Counted from the stretch's first letter, positions 20,753-30,774 are shown. The stretch: 64,000 nucleotides of DNA from Amyelois transitella (GCF_032362555.1 NC_083536.1:496001-560000), one strand, 5' to 3'. Made by a program: numbers and translations. Notes: generated by a model from the letters alone, not told the origin.

Positions 20753-21091
20753 TGTAGTATAGGTATCACTTAAGATATAATAAATTAAATATTAAAGACA
20801 TTGGTTATATTATGATGTCATAGTTTGGAATGCATGCAAGTCCTTATAAGGCATAGTTGATAAAACATTATTGTTTATATTTAAGATCCGTACATCGGAA
20901 TGTTAGGTACTCTTTTGAGGCACCGCTATTTGAATTAATATTTTATTTTATTATTAAATGTAAACATCCAACCACCCACTTAGGAGGGTGACGTGTATTA
21001 CTAGTATATAAGTTCCCTTATAATCAAATAAAAGTTAGTTACAACACAGCTCGTACTTGTTTTACTTGTGTCCCGATCACCCATCAACACA
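20753..21091 (+). repeat. 3' LTR of Gypsy-B
   Basis: 339 bp, paired with 14646-14984. The ccag duplication follows at 21092-21095. Confidence 0.93.
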
Positions 21092-21095
21092 CCAG

Positions 21096-23943
21096 GTACA
21101 CTCACGTGTTTAAAGTAGGGGGAGGCCCCACACCACATGCAGAACATCGCATTGATACAGGTGAGCACCCACCAATAGCCGTACCGCCTTACCGTCTCAA
21201 CCCCGCTAAGAAAGAGTTGATGAAAAATGAAATAGATAAGATGTTGCAAGACGACATCATCGAAGAGTGTGAATCAGCTTGGTGTTCACCGGCGCTAATG
21301 GTGCCGAAGTCCAATGGTGGTATTCGCTTCTGCGTCGATTACAGGCGTTTGAATGCAGTTACCAAAGCTGACACATACCCAATGCCACGCATTGATGAAT
21401 TGCTTCAGAGTACAAAACGACACTGCTACATGAGCACACTGGACCTGCGCTCATCGTCCTGGCAGGTAAGTGTACGCAAGGCTGACAGAGACAAAACAGC
21501 TTTTGTCTGCCCGTTGGGAACCTACAGGTTTAAAAGGATGCCCTTTGGCCTTCGTAACGCGCCAGCTACGTTCCAGCGTCTCATCGATCGTCTTCGTTCC
21601 TGCTCTGCTCTTAAAGACGTAACTGTTCTTGCATATTTAGATGATTTGCTCGTCATTTCTCAAGGTTACCAACGCCATCTACAGGATCTAGATGCAGTTT
21701 TCAAGCGGCTCGCCAAATTCAACCTCCACGTTAACAGGGACAAGTGCTTTTTCGCTAGAGATAGCGTCAAATACCTAGGGCACGTAATAACGCAAGAAGG
21801 CGTATCCACAGACCCTGCTAAAGTGAGTGCCGTCCTTGAAATGAAAGAACCAGGTACGTTAAAACACTTGCGAACTTTCTTGCAAACATGCTCATGGTTC
21901 AGAAAGTTCATTCCGAACTTTTCTAAAGTCGCCGAACCTTTGACACGTCTAACTAGGAAAAGCCAAGCTTGGTCATGGGGCATAGAACAGACACAGGCAT
22001 TTAATGAGCTTAAGCGTCTATTGACTACAGCTCTAATACTGGTTCAAGCCGATTTCAGTCGTCCCTTCATTCTGCGTACAGACGCAAGTAACTACGCTTT
22101 AGGTGCGGTTTTATTACAGGGCGATAACAATCAGGAAAGGCCGATCGAGTACGCTAGCCGTCTCCTTAACGCTGCGGAGCGGAATTACTCCACTACTGAA
22201 CGAGAGGCACTCGCCGTAGTGTGGGCGGTAGAGCGATTTCGACCTTACCTAGACGGACAACCAGTTATAATCGGCAGCGATCATCAACCTCTCCGCTGGC
22301 TGCTGTCTTTGAAATCGCCAGCCGGTAGGTTAGTTCGTTGGGCCCTAAAGCTCCAATCCTTTGACATCAAATTCCAATATACTCCAGGTAAGGCAAATGT
22401 TGTGGCAGACACCCTAAGTAGACCGATATGTTCTAAGGAATCTCGCACGGACTGTGGTCTTTGCTCTGTTATCTGTGATCTGCCTGCTAAATCACCCAGC
22501 CAGCTCCGCCAAGAACAGACTGCGGACCCTGAATTGGAAAAGGTTATCAAGGAGCTCGAGGGAACGGATGACGTCGCAGCACAACGATGGCTAGATAGAG
22601 GCTATCTAATGGATCAGGGAGTCTTGTACCGTTTTAATCCAGACTCTGACACCGAATCCCCTCAACTAGTCATTCCGGCCAGTCAAGTTGCAGATATTTT
22701 GAAGGAGTTACATGACTCCCCAACAGCTGGTCATCATGGTATTGATAGAACCTATCAAAAAGTAGCTCAGTTGTATTATTTCACAGGGATGCGGAGAATA
22801 ATCACCGATTATGTCAAAGCCTGCATCCACTGTCAACGCTACAAAGCTAATAACTCCAAGCCACCTGGTTTACTTCAAACTCCCGTTATGAACCAACGTA
22901 ACGAAGTGTTGGCCATTGACTTGTTCGGCCCTTTACCGGAAGGAGACCAGGGGGAGCGATGGATCCTACTAGTAGAAGACACAGCAACTCGATGGACCGA
23001 GTTGTATGCTTTAAAAGATGCGACAGCCGAAGCGTGTGCGAAAAATCTCATCGAGGAATATTTTCTGAGATTCGGACTACCTCGCAGGATCATTTCAGAC
23101 AACGGAGTACAATTTGTTTCCGCTGTCATGCGACAGTGCATGACAGTGCTCCATATTAAACAAAATTTTGTTCCTCTTTACCACCCGGAGTCTAATCCTG
23201 CGGAGCGTAAAAACCGCGATTTGAAGGCAATGCTGGCTCATCTCGTCGAAGAAGACCATACCTCCTGGCCCAAAAAGTTACCTTTAATCAAGTTTGCCAT
23301 GAACGGTGCAAAATGTCGAACCACTGGACAAACGCCGGCATACCTCACATTTGCCAGGGAAATGAGGTCTCCCACCGAGGTCATGCATGACCTCCGCACA
23401 ATTTTAGACAAAGGTAATTTTGTCCCACAAATAACGCCTTACCTTAGAAAATTTATCAGTTCGTTGTCAGCGATTCGTGAACGCGTGGAATCCCAACAGG
23501 ACAAAACCAAACAATATGCTGATGCATCTCGCCGACCATCAGAGAATTTTGAGGTAGGTGATCTTGTTTTACTAAAATCTCACCTGTTGAACAAAGGCTC
23601 ACAAAACCTTACGTCCAAATTCTTCCCACGCCGCGACGGACCATATAAAATTTTTGAAAAACTTAGTCCAACAACTTTCACTATCGCTAGTACTGAAAAT
23701 CCTGACGTCATTATTGGTAAATACCACTCCCAGGATCTTACGCGCTATCGCAGTAATAGTGACTCTCTGCCTAAACCGTTAGTTCCGAAAAGGAGACGTG
23801 GTCGTCCGGCTACGGTTAAAGAGGTACCAGTCCAGGAGCGTGGGCGTTCTCCAGGAGTTGAGGGGGAGTATATAGCAAACCGTAGCGCCAAATATCCGGT
23901 ACGAGCGAATCACGCATGCGCGCCACGGCGATATCGAGACTAA
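21096..23943 (+). pseudogene. Gypsy-A pol, C-terminal part: RT, RNase H, integrase
   Basis: An open frame of more than 900 codons, continuing the protease frame cut at 14645. RT: RIDTGEHPPIAVPPYRLNPA, CSPALMVPKSNGGIRFCVDY, motif A STLDLRSSSWQV (an unusual SSS where Gypsy RTs mostly have SGY) and VLAYLDDLLV. RNase H: ILRTDASNYALGAVLLQG and IIGSDHQPLRW. Integrase: HDSPTAGHHG, CIHCQRYK, LAIDLFGPLP, RIISDNGVQFVS and SNPAERKNRDLK, keeping H-H-C-C and D,D,E. The C-terminus KRRRGRPATVKEVP runs about 70 nt into the 3' LTR before stopping at 23943. The part is intact, but separated from its protease by Gypsy-B. Confidence 0.93.
23858..23870 (+). promoter_or_regulatory. Polypurine tract of Gypsy-A
   Basis: gttgagggggagt-type purine run immediately before the 3' LTR and inside the pol reading frame. 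Confidence 0.7.
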
Positions 23944-24255
23944 TCCAATAGTTATCGACTCTGACATCGCCGTCCAATCATAGGCCACGACGCACGCGCC
24001 ACCACTACTAGTTCCCACCGCGTACGTCCGCCATGTTTATGACTCTCTTCCGCCCTTTCTTCTCTTTTGGTAAGTCACCGCGTGCGCGTCTTTCCTAACA
24101 TTGTTTTGTTAAATACCTTAGTCAGGGCTAATTAATTTTAAGAACTCAACCCTTGTTCTCATTAAAATAGTTTATATATATATATTCTGTGTAGTGTACC
24201 AAATAAACCTTTTATCAACAAAGTGACTTTTTATCATCTACAACACTACCTCATA
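23871..24255 (+). repeat. 3' LTR of Gypsy-A
   Basis: 385 bp, pair of 11945-12329. The target duplication atct(t) follows at 24256. Confidence 0.92.
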
Positions 24256-24379
24256 ATCTTATATTATTTTTCTAACCACTAGCGCCATCTATCAAATCAA
24301 CATAACAATAATAGTAAAGCGCTCAAATTTGAACTACGAAAGAAAGGAATTCAAAGGTATTTCCTTACATATATATATG
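24256..24379. other. Right flank of Gypsy-A, unassigned, ending in a TA-rich duplication
   Basis: Continues the unassigned sequence of 11681-11944. Near 24366-24412 a short tatatatgagtacattctc unit occurs twice. Confidence 0.4.
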
Positions 24380-24812
24380 AGTACATTCTCTTTTGCCATA
24401 TATATGAGTACACTCAATTGTAAGATGCATCAGAATACAGTCTTTTGATAAGTGATTTAAAAGAACTAAGGTTAAGAGCAGATCTCGTATCTTGTGGGAG
24501 GTTATTCCAAAGCTGAGCAGAACGAACACTAAAAGACGAGCCATAAGTCCGAGAAGAATAAGGAGGAATAAGTAATTTAAGATTCTCATGAGATCGCATG
24601 CGACTATCCGTCTCACGGAACGAGAAATAGTGAGGAAATGAAGGATTTAAAAGGCTATTAAACGAGAGAGAGTGGCGGTGGGTAAAAATACATCTTACGC
24701 CTGATTTCATTGATATAGGGACTCCACGAAAGAGTTTGGTCCATGATGACACCTAGATTAGTCACTTTGGAAGATAAAGGAATAATATTGTTATCCAGAA
24801 CCAAACTAGGAC
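24380..24812 (-). pseudogene. LINE-D 3' coding end with internal deletion
   Basis: Minus-strand C-terminus of the LINE-D ORF: YFSFRETDSRMRSHENLKLL, IPPYSSRTYGSSFSVRSAQL, WNNLPQDTRSALNLSSFKSL. The matching LINE-D' copy at 41864-42480 shows that about 250 bp between the SPYINEI-type segment and NPSFP are missing here (junction near 24690). The 5' side is cut at 24812 by a plus-strand LINE and resumes at 26181. Confidence 0.8.
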
Positions 24813-25645
24813 AGCCATTGCGGAGATGAATGCTGAACTTGATCGGGTTTCTGAATGGGCGAAGTACCTATTATGGTCTTTTGGTTAATCCTGTCAAATC
24901 TAAGGCTATGATAATTGGTAGTTATTATATGTGTAATCAAATCAACATTGATATATTGCCAAGCCTGTACTATAATGGTTCTCCAATTGAATTCACCAAA
25001 TCTGCAAGGAACCTTGGTCTTACTATAGATTCAAACCTAAACTGGTCGGCCCATATTAAGGAGGTTAGTCGTAAGATCTACTACTCTTTTCATACTCTAA
25101 GATGCCTTCAATATTTCTTACCTTTTCAAACAAGGGTCTCTCTCATGCAAAGCCTGATTCTTCCAATTCTGGACTATGCTGATGCGTGCTATCTTGATGC
25201 CACAGAGGAGCTACTGGATAAATTGGAACGGTTACAAAACCTCTGTATTCGTTTCATATTTGGCTTAAGAAAATACGATCATGTTTCCATTTACCGTTCT
25301 AAGCTGAAATGGCTTCCCATTCGCTTTCGTAGAAATACTCGCATTTTCTGTCTTCTTTTTAATATTTTATTTAATCCCGCCTTTCCTTCCTATCTTAAAG
25401 AACGTTTCTCTTTCCGTCATTCGTCTAATTCTCCTTGCAGATCTCATTTGCGCACCATTCTTACTATTCCTACCCACAAGACTTCCTTCTACTCTTTTTC
25501 CTTCTCTGCTCATGCTGTACGACTGTGGAATTCCTTACCGCATGATATTCGCGATTCCCAAACTCTTACTTCATTCAAACGACGAGTTAAAGACTATTTA
25601 TTATCTCTCCAAATAGACTTATATTATATTATATATATATATATA
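24813..25645 (+). pseudogene. LINE-P reverse transcriptase C-terminus
   Basis: It begins just after the catalytic motif (AIAEMNAELDRVSEWA in one frame, near 24813-24868), then after a frameshift reads LLVNPVKSKAMIIGSYYMC, KSARNLGLTIDSNLNWSAHI, YADACYLDATEELLDKLERL, FIFGLRKYDHVS and HAVRLWNSLPHDIRDSQTLT. This is the thumb/C-terminal region shared with the LINE at 62405-63381. 5' truncation removes endonuclease and catalytic RT. Confidence 0.8.
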
Positions 25646-25650
25646 TATAG

Positions 25651-25925
25651 TGCCGTGTGGTTCCCGGCACTATTACAAAAAAGAATAGGACCACTCCATC
25701 TCTTTCCCATGGATGTCGTAAAAGGCGACTAAGGGATAGGCTTATTAACTTAGGATTCCTCTTTTAGGCGATGGGCTAGCAACCTGTCACTATTTGAATC
25801 TCGGTTCTATCATTAAGCCAAATAGCTGAACGTGGCCATTCAGTCTTTTCAAGACTGTTGGCTCTGTCTACCCCGCAAGGGATATAGACGTGATCATATG
25901 TATGTATGTATGTATATATATATTG
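25651..25925 (+). repeat. SINE-like dispersed unit with RTE-type 3' tail
   Basis: A non-coding unit starting gtgccgtgtggttcccggca and ending in a (tatg)n run, embedded in the TA-rich 3' UTR of LINE-P. I recall this sequence as a common dispersed repeat in moths. Its last part (tctgtctaccccgcaaggga, then gacgtgat and the tail) resembles the reverse complement of the RTE 3' end at 39915-39965. It could be a SINE mobilised by RTE or the 3' UTR of another RTE family. No clear tRNA head is seen. Confidence 0.6.
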
Positions 25926-26180
25926 GTATGTTTATGTAGTTTAGTACTGTCATTTATTTAATTGTTCCATGTTTAATTATGTAAGTATTAGCATGTATGT
26001 TTAGTTAAATATGTTAAACGTTATTTATGCACACGCCATACCGCTCCAAAATTAATCTCTCCTCTCATGGGTCTACTGGAAGAGATTTCTTTTGAAATAA
26101 GTAGCACCTTTGTACTAGAATTACTGTAATAAATGCTTCTGTATATAATTTTGTGTACATAAATAAATAAATAAATAAAT

Positions 26181-26198
26181 AGGAACCATCATATTTGC
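26181..26198 (-). other. Short LINE-D remnant between LINE-P and Gypsy-C
   Basis: aggaaccatcatatttgc aligns with LINE-D' near 42488-42505 and continues at 30775 after Gypsy-C. The last five bases are the Gypsy-C target duplication tttgc. Confidence 0.7.
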
Positions 26199-26313
26199 TG
26201 CTAAATAAAAGACATGTGTGGTATCACGGAGCATTTATTGCACTGACGCACAAGCAAGTTATATCTAGATACCTTCAAATACAATATCAACTTATGTCGG
26301 TACATACTTGTCA
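26199..26313 (-). repeat. 3' LTR of Gypsy-C
   Basis: 115 bp, identical by eye to 30655-30769. A purine run (taagggtggaggtg on the minus strand) precedes it at 26314-26327. Confidence 0.95.
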
Positions 26314-26464
26314 CCTCCACCCTTATTTACTAAACTGATAATATAATTAATTATATTTACTAATAACCAAAAATATTAAACTTTAAAGAATTAACATATG
26401 GTACAACGCTGTTACTATCAACATATTCCGACATACAAAAACACAGAAAGTGTGATAAATACCG

Positions 26465-29400
26465 TTAGGGATAAATCTCATCTATTCCATATCTTTTAGT
26501 AGGTTTCGGAACACGTTTTACATTATCGTTCCGCTCAGGCACACTGGGCAAATCCGGAAGTGCGGTCGAACCACTGGGCTCGCTGGGTTCCCGTGGCGCG
26601 GGCGCGACCTCGGGGTCCGCTGCCGGCGCTCCGCTGGCGGCGCCTCCCTCCGTAGCTGTTGGAAATAATAAAGAAGGACGAGATCGCCGCGGTACCGCCC
26701 TGGGTTGCTCACTTCGAACGTCCGTTAATCGTAATGAACGATCCATCGCGGTCGTGCCTATTTCACATAACACTCTCTTTCTCAGTTGGTCAACATGTCT
26801 ATGTACCTCGGTTCCGTTGGCAGATCTTATTTGATAATCAGTGTTACCTAAGTTTCGTGAAATTGTACCAGGTGCCCACTTTTTAGACTTACCATACTCT
26901 CTGAACCAAACTGGGTCATTGACGTCAAACTGGCGCGTCACGACGCCCCCGGCGGCCGCGTCCGCCTGCTCCTGCCTGACCCGCGTCACTCGCACACTAT
27001 GATCCGGCTTGAGGCAATCCAATCGCATGCGCACCCTACGCCCTAATAATAATTTAGCTGGACTTTCACCAGTGGTGTAGTGTTCTGTATTTCTGTATGC
27101 TAACAAGAAACGCTGTAAAGCCGCATGGACGTCATCGTTTGATTTGAGAGCCTTTTTAATTGTTCTTTTACATACTTTCACGGCGTTCTCCGCAGCTCCA
27201 TTAGAAGCGGGGTGATAGGGCGCTGAGAAAATATGTTGAATACCGTTAGCTTTTAAAAATTGATCAAAATCCTTAGAAAAAAATGGAGGCCCGTTATCAC
27301 TAACTATCTGTTTCGGTATTCCAAATCTAGCCCATATTTCCCGTAAAACCTTTATGACTGACGATGAAGACGTACATGTCATCTTAATAGCTTCAATCCA
27401 TTTAGAGTGTGCGTCTATTATAATAAGGTAAGTTAGACCCTCTATCGGTCCCAAAAAATCAAGGTGCAGTCTGGCCCAGGGCTGCTCCGGCCACGGCCAG
27501 GCGCGCGACGGATGCGCGGGCGGCGCGTCCGCCACGGCCGCGCACACCGCGAAGGCGCGGCACGCCGTCTCCAGCGCCTCGTCGATGCCGGGCCACCACA
27601 CGTAGCTCCGAGCCAGACTTTTGGTTTTTACTATACCCATGTGACCTTCGTGAAGCTCAGTTAATACCTTCTTCCTGCATGAGTTTGGTATAACGACCCT
27701 TTGACCCCACATTAAACAGCCTAATTCGGTATAAAGTTCATTTTTCCGATTGCAGTAAGGTTTTAATTCTCTAATCTCTTCCTCTAAGGGCCAGCCCTCG
27801 TTTACATATCGCATAACTCTGCTCACTAACGGATCTAAAACTGATTCTCTTTTAATAACATTATAATCTAATAATAATGAATCTACTGCAAAATGTAAAT
27901 AAGTTTGTTCAGGTGCTTTCGTTTCTTCACTAATAACCCCCTCTTTATGTTTACTAATTAAACGAGACAAAACATCCGCTGTATTTTTATCTGTTCGAAC
28001 ATATTCTATTTCAAATTCATAGGCTGACAACTTAATCGCCCACCGTTGCAGACGACTAGCGGCCGTGTTCGGAATTCCCGTATTCGGTCCAAAAATAGCA
28101 ACGAGCGGCTTATGATCAGTGCGTAGTCTAAATTGCCTGCCGTAGAGATATTGATGAAATTTATCCACTGCAAAAATAATGGCGAGCGCTTCCTTTTGTA
28201 TTTGACTATAATGTCGCTCGGGCTGAGTGAGCGCGCGCGACGCGTACGCGACCGCCCGCTCGCGGCCGTCGCGCCCGCGCTGCGCCAGAATCGCGCCCAG
28301 CCCGCCGGCGCTAGCGTCGCACGTCACTATGCTGTCTAAAGCCGCGTCAAAATGAGTTAAGACCTCCGTACTACATAATAATTGCTTAATTTGCTGAAAG
28401 ACTTTGCTATGGCTACTAGTCCATTTCCAATGTTTACCCTTTTTCAGTAAGTCGTACAATGGCGTTACGGAACTTAAATTTTTGATAAACTTACCATAAA
28501 AATTCACCATGCCGAGAAATGATTTTAATTCAGATACATTGGTTGGGTATGGCATGGATAAAATTGGTTTGATTTTCTCTGAGTCTACGTGTACACCATA
28601 TTTATTAATAATGAACCCTAAATATTTAACTTGTTCGACCATAAACTCACATTTTTCTTTTTTAATTTTTAATCCATTTTTTTCCAAAATATTAAAAACT
28701 TGTTCAACAGAATTTAAATGAGAATCTAATGAATTATTTTTAATTAAAATATCATCATAAAATATTAATACGCCTGGTACGTTTTTAAATAGATCCGTCA
28801 TAAATTTTTGAAAGATTCCCGGACTAGATGCCAGGCCATACACCAGGCGATTATATTTAAAGAGTCCCCGATGTGTATTAATGACTGTGTACTCTCTTGA
28901 AGCCTCGCTAAGAACCAGTTGGTTATAGGCTTGTGATAAATCCAATTTGGTAAAATAGTTATTTCCACTAAGATCACTAAACAGATCATCTACCTTGGGA
29001 ACCGGGTATCTGTCGACCAATAAAGATTTGTTGAGTGTTACCTTGAAATCAGCGCATAACCGAATCCCGCCATCCGCCTTCCTTACTATGACCAAAGGAG
29101 TTGCCCAGTCCGAGCGCTCCACCGGCTCGATGACGCCAGCGCTCAGCATGGAGTCGAGCTCGGCGTCGATGCGAGGCCGCAGTGCGTACGGCACGGGCCG
29201 CGCTCGATGGAACACAGGTTCAGTGCCGTCACGTACATGTAAATCTACTTCACGTCCAGTATATTTGCCCAATGTGCCATCGAAGAGGTTCTTATGCCTG
29301 TAAATGATATCATTTAACAACTTAACTTTACATACTTCCTTCTCTTGGACATGATGTACAGTAATCTTAGGAATTTCAATATTTAATTCTGATATCCACT

Positions 29401-30601
29401 GTCTACCAAGTAAACTAGTCGTGCCATTATCTATAATGTATAAATCCAATAGTTTTTTTGTTCCTCGATAATCTACTACTACCTCCACATATCCTAGTGG
29501 ACGTATGACCGATCCATCATAGAATCGTAACCTTAAACGGCACGGTTTCAATATTAATTCGTTAAACATTTGCCTATAAGTACTAACACTGATACAAGAT
29601 AAAGCCGAGCCCGTATCAACTTCCATATTTAATTCTTTTTTATTAACTAAAATACGCATACCCACCGGCGAATATTTGTTTAAAGACATTTGATACATCG
29701 GCTCGTAGTCGTCCGCGCTGTCCTCGTGCTCGCTGTCCCCGGGCTTGGCCCGCTCGGGGCGCTCGGCCAGCCAATGCGTGTGCGCCGCGCGGCCTTCCCT
29801 GCCGCCCGCGCTCGCACCCGCGCCCCTGCTTCGCCACCCGCTGTGCACTCCTGGGCCGTTTGCGCGACCTCGAAGTGACTTTCGACCGCCGAAGCTGTAA
29901 TGCCCCCGCTGTATTGATGCCTTCTTCCCACACATTCTTTGCAAATGGCCTTTTTTCTTACAATAGTTGCATTCAAATTCTTTGTATCGGCACTCGACTG
30001 CCCTATGCTGGGTACCACCACACACTGTACAATTCTTCTCTTCTATTTTGTGAATATTTTCAGCCGATTCTTGTTCACGCTTTTTCTCAACGGCCCCGGC
30101 ATCCCGCTCGGCTGCCTCTAGAGTACAAGCTAATGCCACTGCTTTTGTGTAATCCAAATTACCCTCAGCAAATAATCTTTGCCTACTTATTTCACTACGA
30201 AGCCCACAAACAAACTGGTCTCGGAGATTTTCCTCCAGTGTAGCTCCAAATTCGCAATAACGTGACATCTTCTTCAACTCTGCTACATACTCCGCTACTG
30301 TCTCTGTAGTTAGTTGTTGTCTTTGCCGAAATCTAAACCGCTCAGCCAGTATAGATGGTTTCGGTTGCAGATGTGCTCGCAATGTTTCCACAGCTTCTTT
30401 ATACGTAAGTGTTGACGGCTTCTTTGGGCTTGCTAACGTCGATAGCAACTCGTAAGCCTGCTCACCGATGAGTGCAATAAACGTCGGTAATTTAAGTTCG
30501 TCCGTTATTTTATTCGCCACAAAGTACATCTCCAAACGATCCACGTACGCGCACCAATTGCCATTCTTCACATCAAATTCACGCACTTTCCCCACCGACA
30601 T
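26465..30601 (-). CDS. Gypsy-C gag-pol polyprotein
   Basis: 1378 residues, no stop or frameshift; start MSVGKVREFDV just after the leader. Gag: FRQRQQLTTETVAEYVAELK, LRDQFVCGLRSEISRQRLFA, and two knuckles from CTVCGGTQHRAVEC to CNYCKKKGHLQRMC. Protease: MEVDTGSALSCIS. RT: TKLDLSQAYNQL and FYDDILIK (FYDD catalytic box). RNase H: VTCDASAGGLGAILAQ and LRTDHKPLVAIF. Integrase: HEGHMGIVKT, LHLDFLGPIEG, QIVSDNGPPFFSKD and ASNGAAENAVKVCK for D,D,E. The first Cys of the integrase zinc finger's expected CX2C pair appears replaced: CRAFAVC carries Phe where Cys would give CAVC. The C-terminus is disordered and Pro/Ala-rich. The product would be cleaved into capsid and enzymes that copy and integrate the element. 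Confidence 0.95.
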   Translation of the reverse strand: MSVGKVREFDVKNGNWCAYVDRLEMYFVANKITDELKLPTFIALIGEQAYELLSTLASPKKPSTLTYKEAVETLRAHLQPKPSILAERFRFRQRQQLTTETVAEYVAELKKMSRYCEFGATLEENLRDQFVCGLRSEISRQRLFAEGNLDYTKAVALACTLEAAERDAGAVEKKREQESAENIHKIEEKNCTVCGGTQHRAVECRYKEFECNYCKKKGHLQRMCGKKASIQRGHYSFGGRKSLRGRANGPGVHSGWRSRGAGASAGGREGRAAHTHWLAERPERAKPGDSEHEDSADDYEPMYQMSLNKYSPVGMRILVNKKELNMEVDTGSALSCISVSTYRQMFNELILKPCRLRLRFYDGSVIRPLGYVEVVVDYRGTKKLLDLYIIDNGTTSLLGRQWISELNIEIPKITVHHVQEKEVCKVKLLNDIIYRHKNLFDGTLGKYTGREVDLHVRDGTEPVFHRARPVPYALRPRIDAELDSMLSAGVIEPVERSDWATPLVIVRKADGGIRLCADFKVTLNKSLLVDRYPVPKVDDLFSDLSGNNYFTKLDLSQAYNQLVLSEASREYTVINTHRGLFKYNRLVYGLASSPGIFQKFMTDLFKNVPGVLIFYDDILIKNNSLDSHLNSVEQVFNILEKNGLKIKKEKCEFMVEQVKYLGFIINKYGVHVDSEKIKPILSMPYPTNVSELKSFLGMVNFYGKFIKNLSSVTPLYDLLKKGKHWKWTSSHSKVFQQIKQLLCSTEVLTHFDAALDSIVTCDASAGGLGAILAQRGRDGRERAVAYASRALTQPERHYSQIQKEALAIIFAVDKFHQYLYGRQFRLRTDHKPLVAIFGPNTGIPNTAASRLQRWAIKLSAYEFEIEYVRTDKNTADVLSRLISKHKEGVISEETKAPEQTYLHFAVDSLLLDYNVIKRESVLDPLVSRVMRYVNEGWPLEEEIRELKPYCNRKNELYTELGCLMWGQRVVIPNSCRKKVLTELHEGHMGIVKTKSLARSYVWWPGIDEALETACRAFAVCAAVADAPPAHPSRAWPWPEQPWARLHLDFLGPIEGLTYLIIIDAHSKWIEAIKMTCTSSSSVIKVLREIWARFGIPKQIVSDNGPPFFSKDFDQFLKANGIQHIFSAPYHPASNGAAENAVKVCKRTIKKALKSNDDVHAALQRFLLAYRNTEHYTTGESPAKLLLGRRVRMRLDCLKPDHSVRVTRVRQEQADAAAGGVVTRQFDVNDPVWFREYGKSKKWAPGTISRNLGNTDYQIRSANGTEVHRHVDQLRKRVLCEIGTTAMDRSLRLTDVRSEQPRAVPRRSRPSLLFPTATEGGAASGAPAADPEVAPAPREPSEPSGSTALPDLPSVPERNDNVKRVPKPTKRYGIDEIYP

Positions 30602-30639
30602 CTTTAAATGTTAATATTAATCGTCCGATAGTATTAAAT

Positions 30640-30653
30640 TTTCCTCGTCGCCA
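30640..30653 (-). promoter_or_regulatory. Primer-binding site of Gypsy-C
   Basis: On the minus strand tggcgacgagga starts one base after the 5' LTR. The same motif follows the 5' LTR of Gypsy-E, so both mag-like elements use the same kind of primer tRNA. Confidence 0.75.
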
Positions 30654-30654
30654 C

Positions 30655-30769
30655 TGCTAAATAAAAGACATGTGTGGTATCACGGAGCATTTATTGCACT
30701 GACGCACAAGCAAGTTATATCTAGATACCTTCAAATACAATATCAACTTATGTCGGTACATACTTGTCA
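30655..30769 (-). repeat. 5' LTR of Gypsy-C
   Basis: 115 bp; pair of 26199-26313; target duplication tttgc at 30770-30774. Confidence 0.95.
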
Positions 30770-30774
30770 TTTGC

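Larger units (their letters stand above)
14646..21091 (+). mobile_element. Ty3/Gypsy LTR retrotransposon B (mdg1/412-like), nested in Gypsy-A
   Basis: 339-bp LTRs start TGTAGTATAGG and end CAACACA, with one visible difference. A perfect 4-bp target duplication ccag sits at 14642-14645 and 21092-21095. The primer-binding site begins tggcgaccctgccag. The order is LTR, two small ORFs, gag, pol, polypurine tract, LTR. The small ORFs before gag and the gag lacking zinc knuckles recall the Drosophila 412/mdg1 lineage. One 4-bp duplication breaks pol. Confidence 0.93.
11945..24255 (+). mobile_element. Ty3/Gypsy LTR retrotransposon A, carrying nested Gypsy-B
   Basis: It has matching 385-bp LTRs (2 substitutions), a primer-binding site beginning tggcgctcc, gag, a protease-RT-RNase H-integrase pol and a polypurine tract. 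A 4-5 bp target duplication atct(t) sits at 11941 and 24256; the LTR edges are ambiguous by one base. Pol is split at 14645/21096 by Gypsy-B. Gag carries frameshifts, so this copy could not move on its own before or after the Gypsy-B insertion. Confidence 0.95.
24813..26180 (+). mobile_element. 5'-truncated CR1/Jockey-type LINE (LINE-P) in LINE-D
   Basis: Inserted in opposite orientation in LINE-D at a tagga sequence that appears on both sides (24808-24812 and about 26180-26184). It comprises the C-terminal coding end, a (ta)n stretch hosting a SINE-like unit, a 3' UTR and a terminal (aaat)n tail at 26158-26181. Confidence 0.75.
26199..30769 (-). mobile_element. Mag-like Ty3/Gypsy retrotransposon C, apparently intact
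   Basis: 4571 bp, minus strand, with two identical 115-bp LTRs (TG...CA) and a perfect 5-bp target duplication tttgc (26194-26198 and 30770-30774). The primer-binding site begins tggcgacgagga. A single gag-pol ORF spans 26465-30601. Short LTRs and a fused gag-pol fit the mag lineage first described in the silkworm. It is inserted in LINE-D. This is the youngest-looking element in the window. Confidence 0.95.

Noticed and set aside
29643-30021. Arg/Gly-rich ORFs overlapping Gypsy-C gag in other frames
   Set aside because: Out-of-frame readings of the GC-rich gag linker; the true frame is the intact gag-pol.
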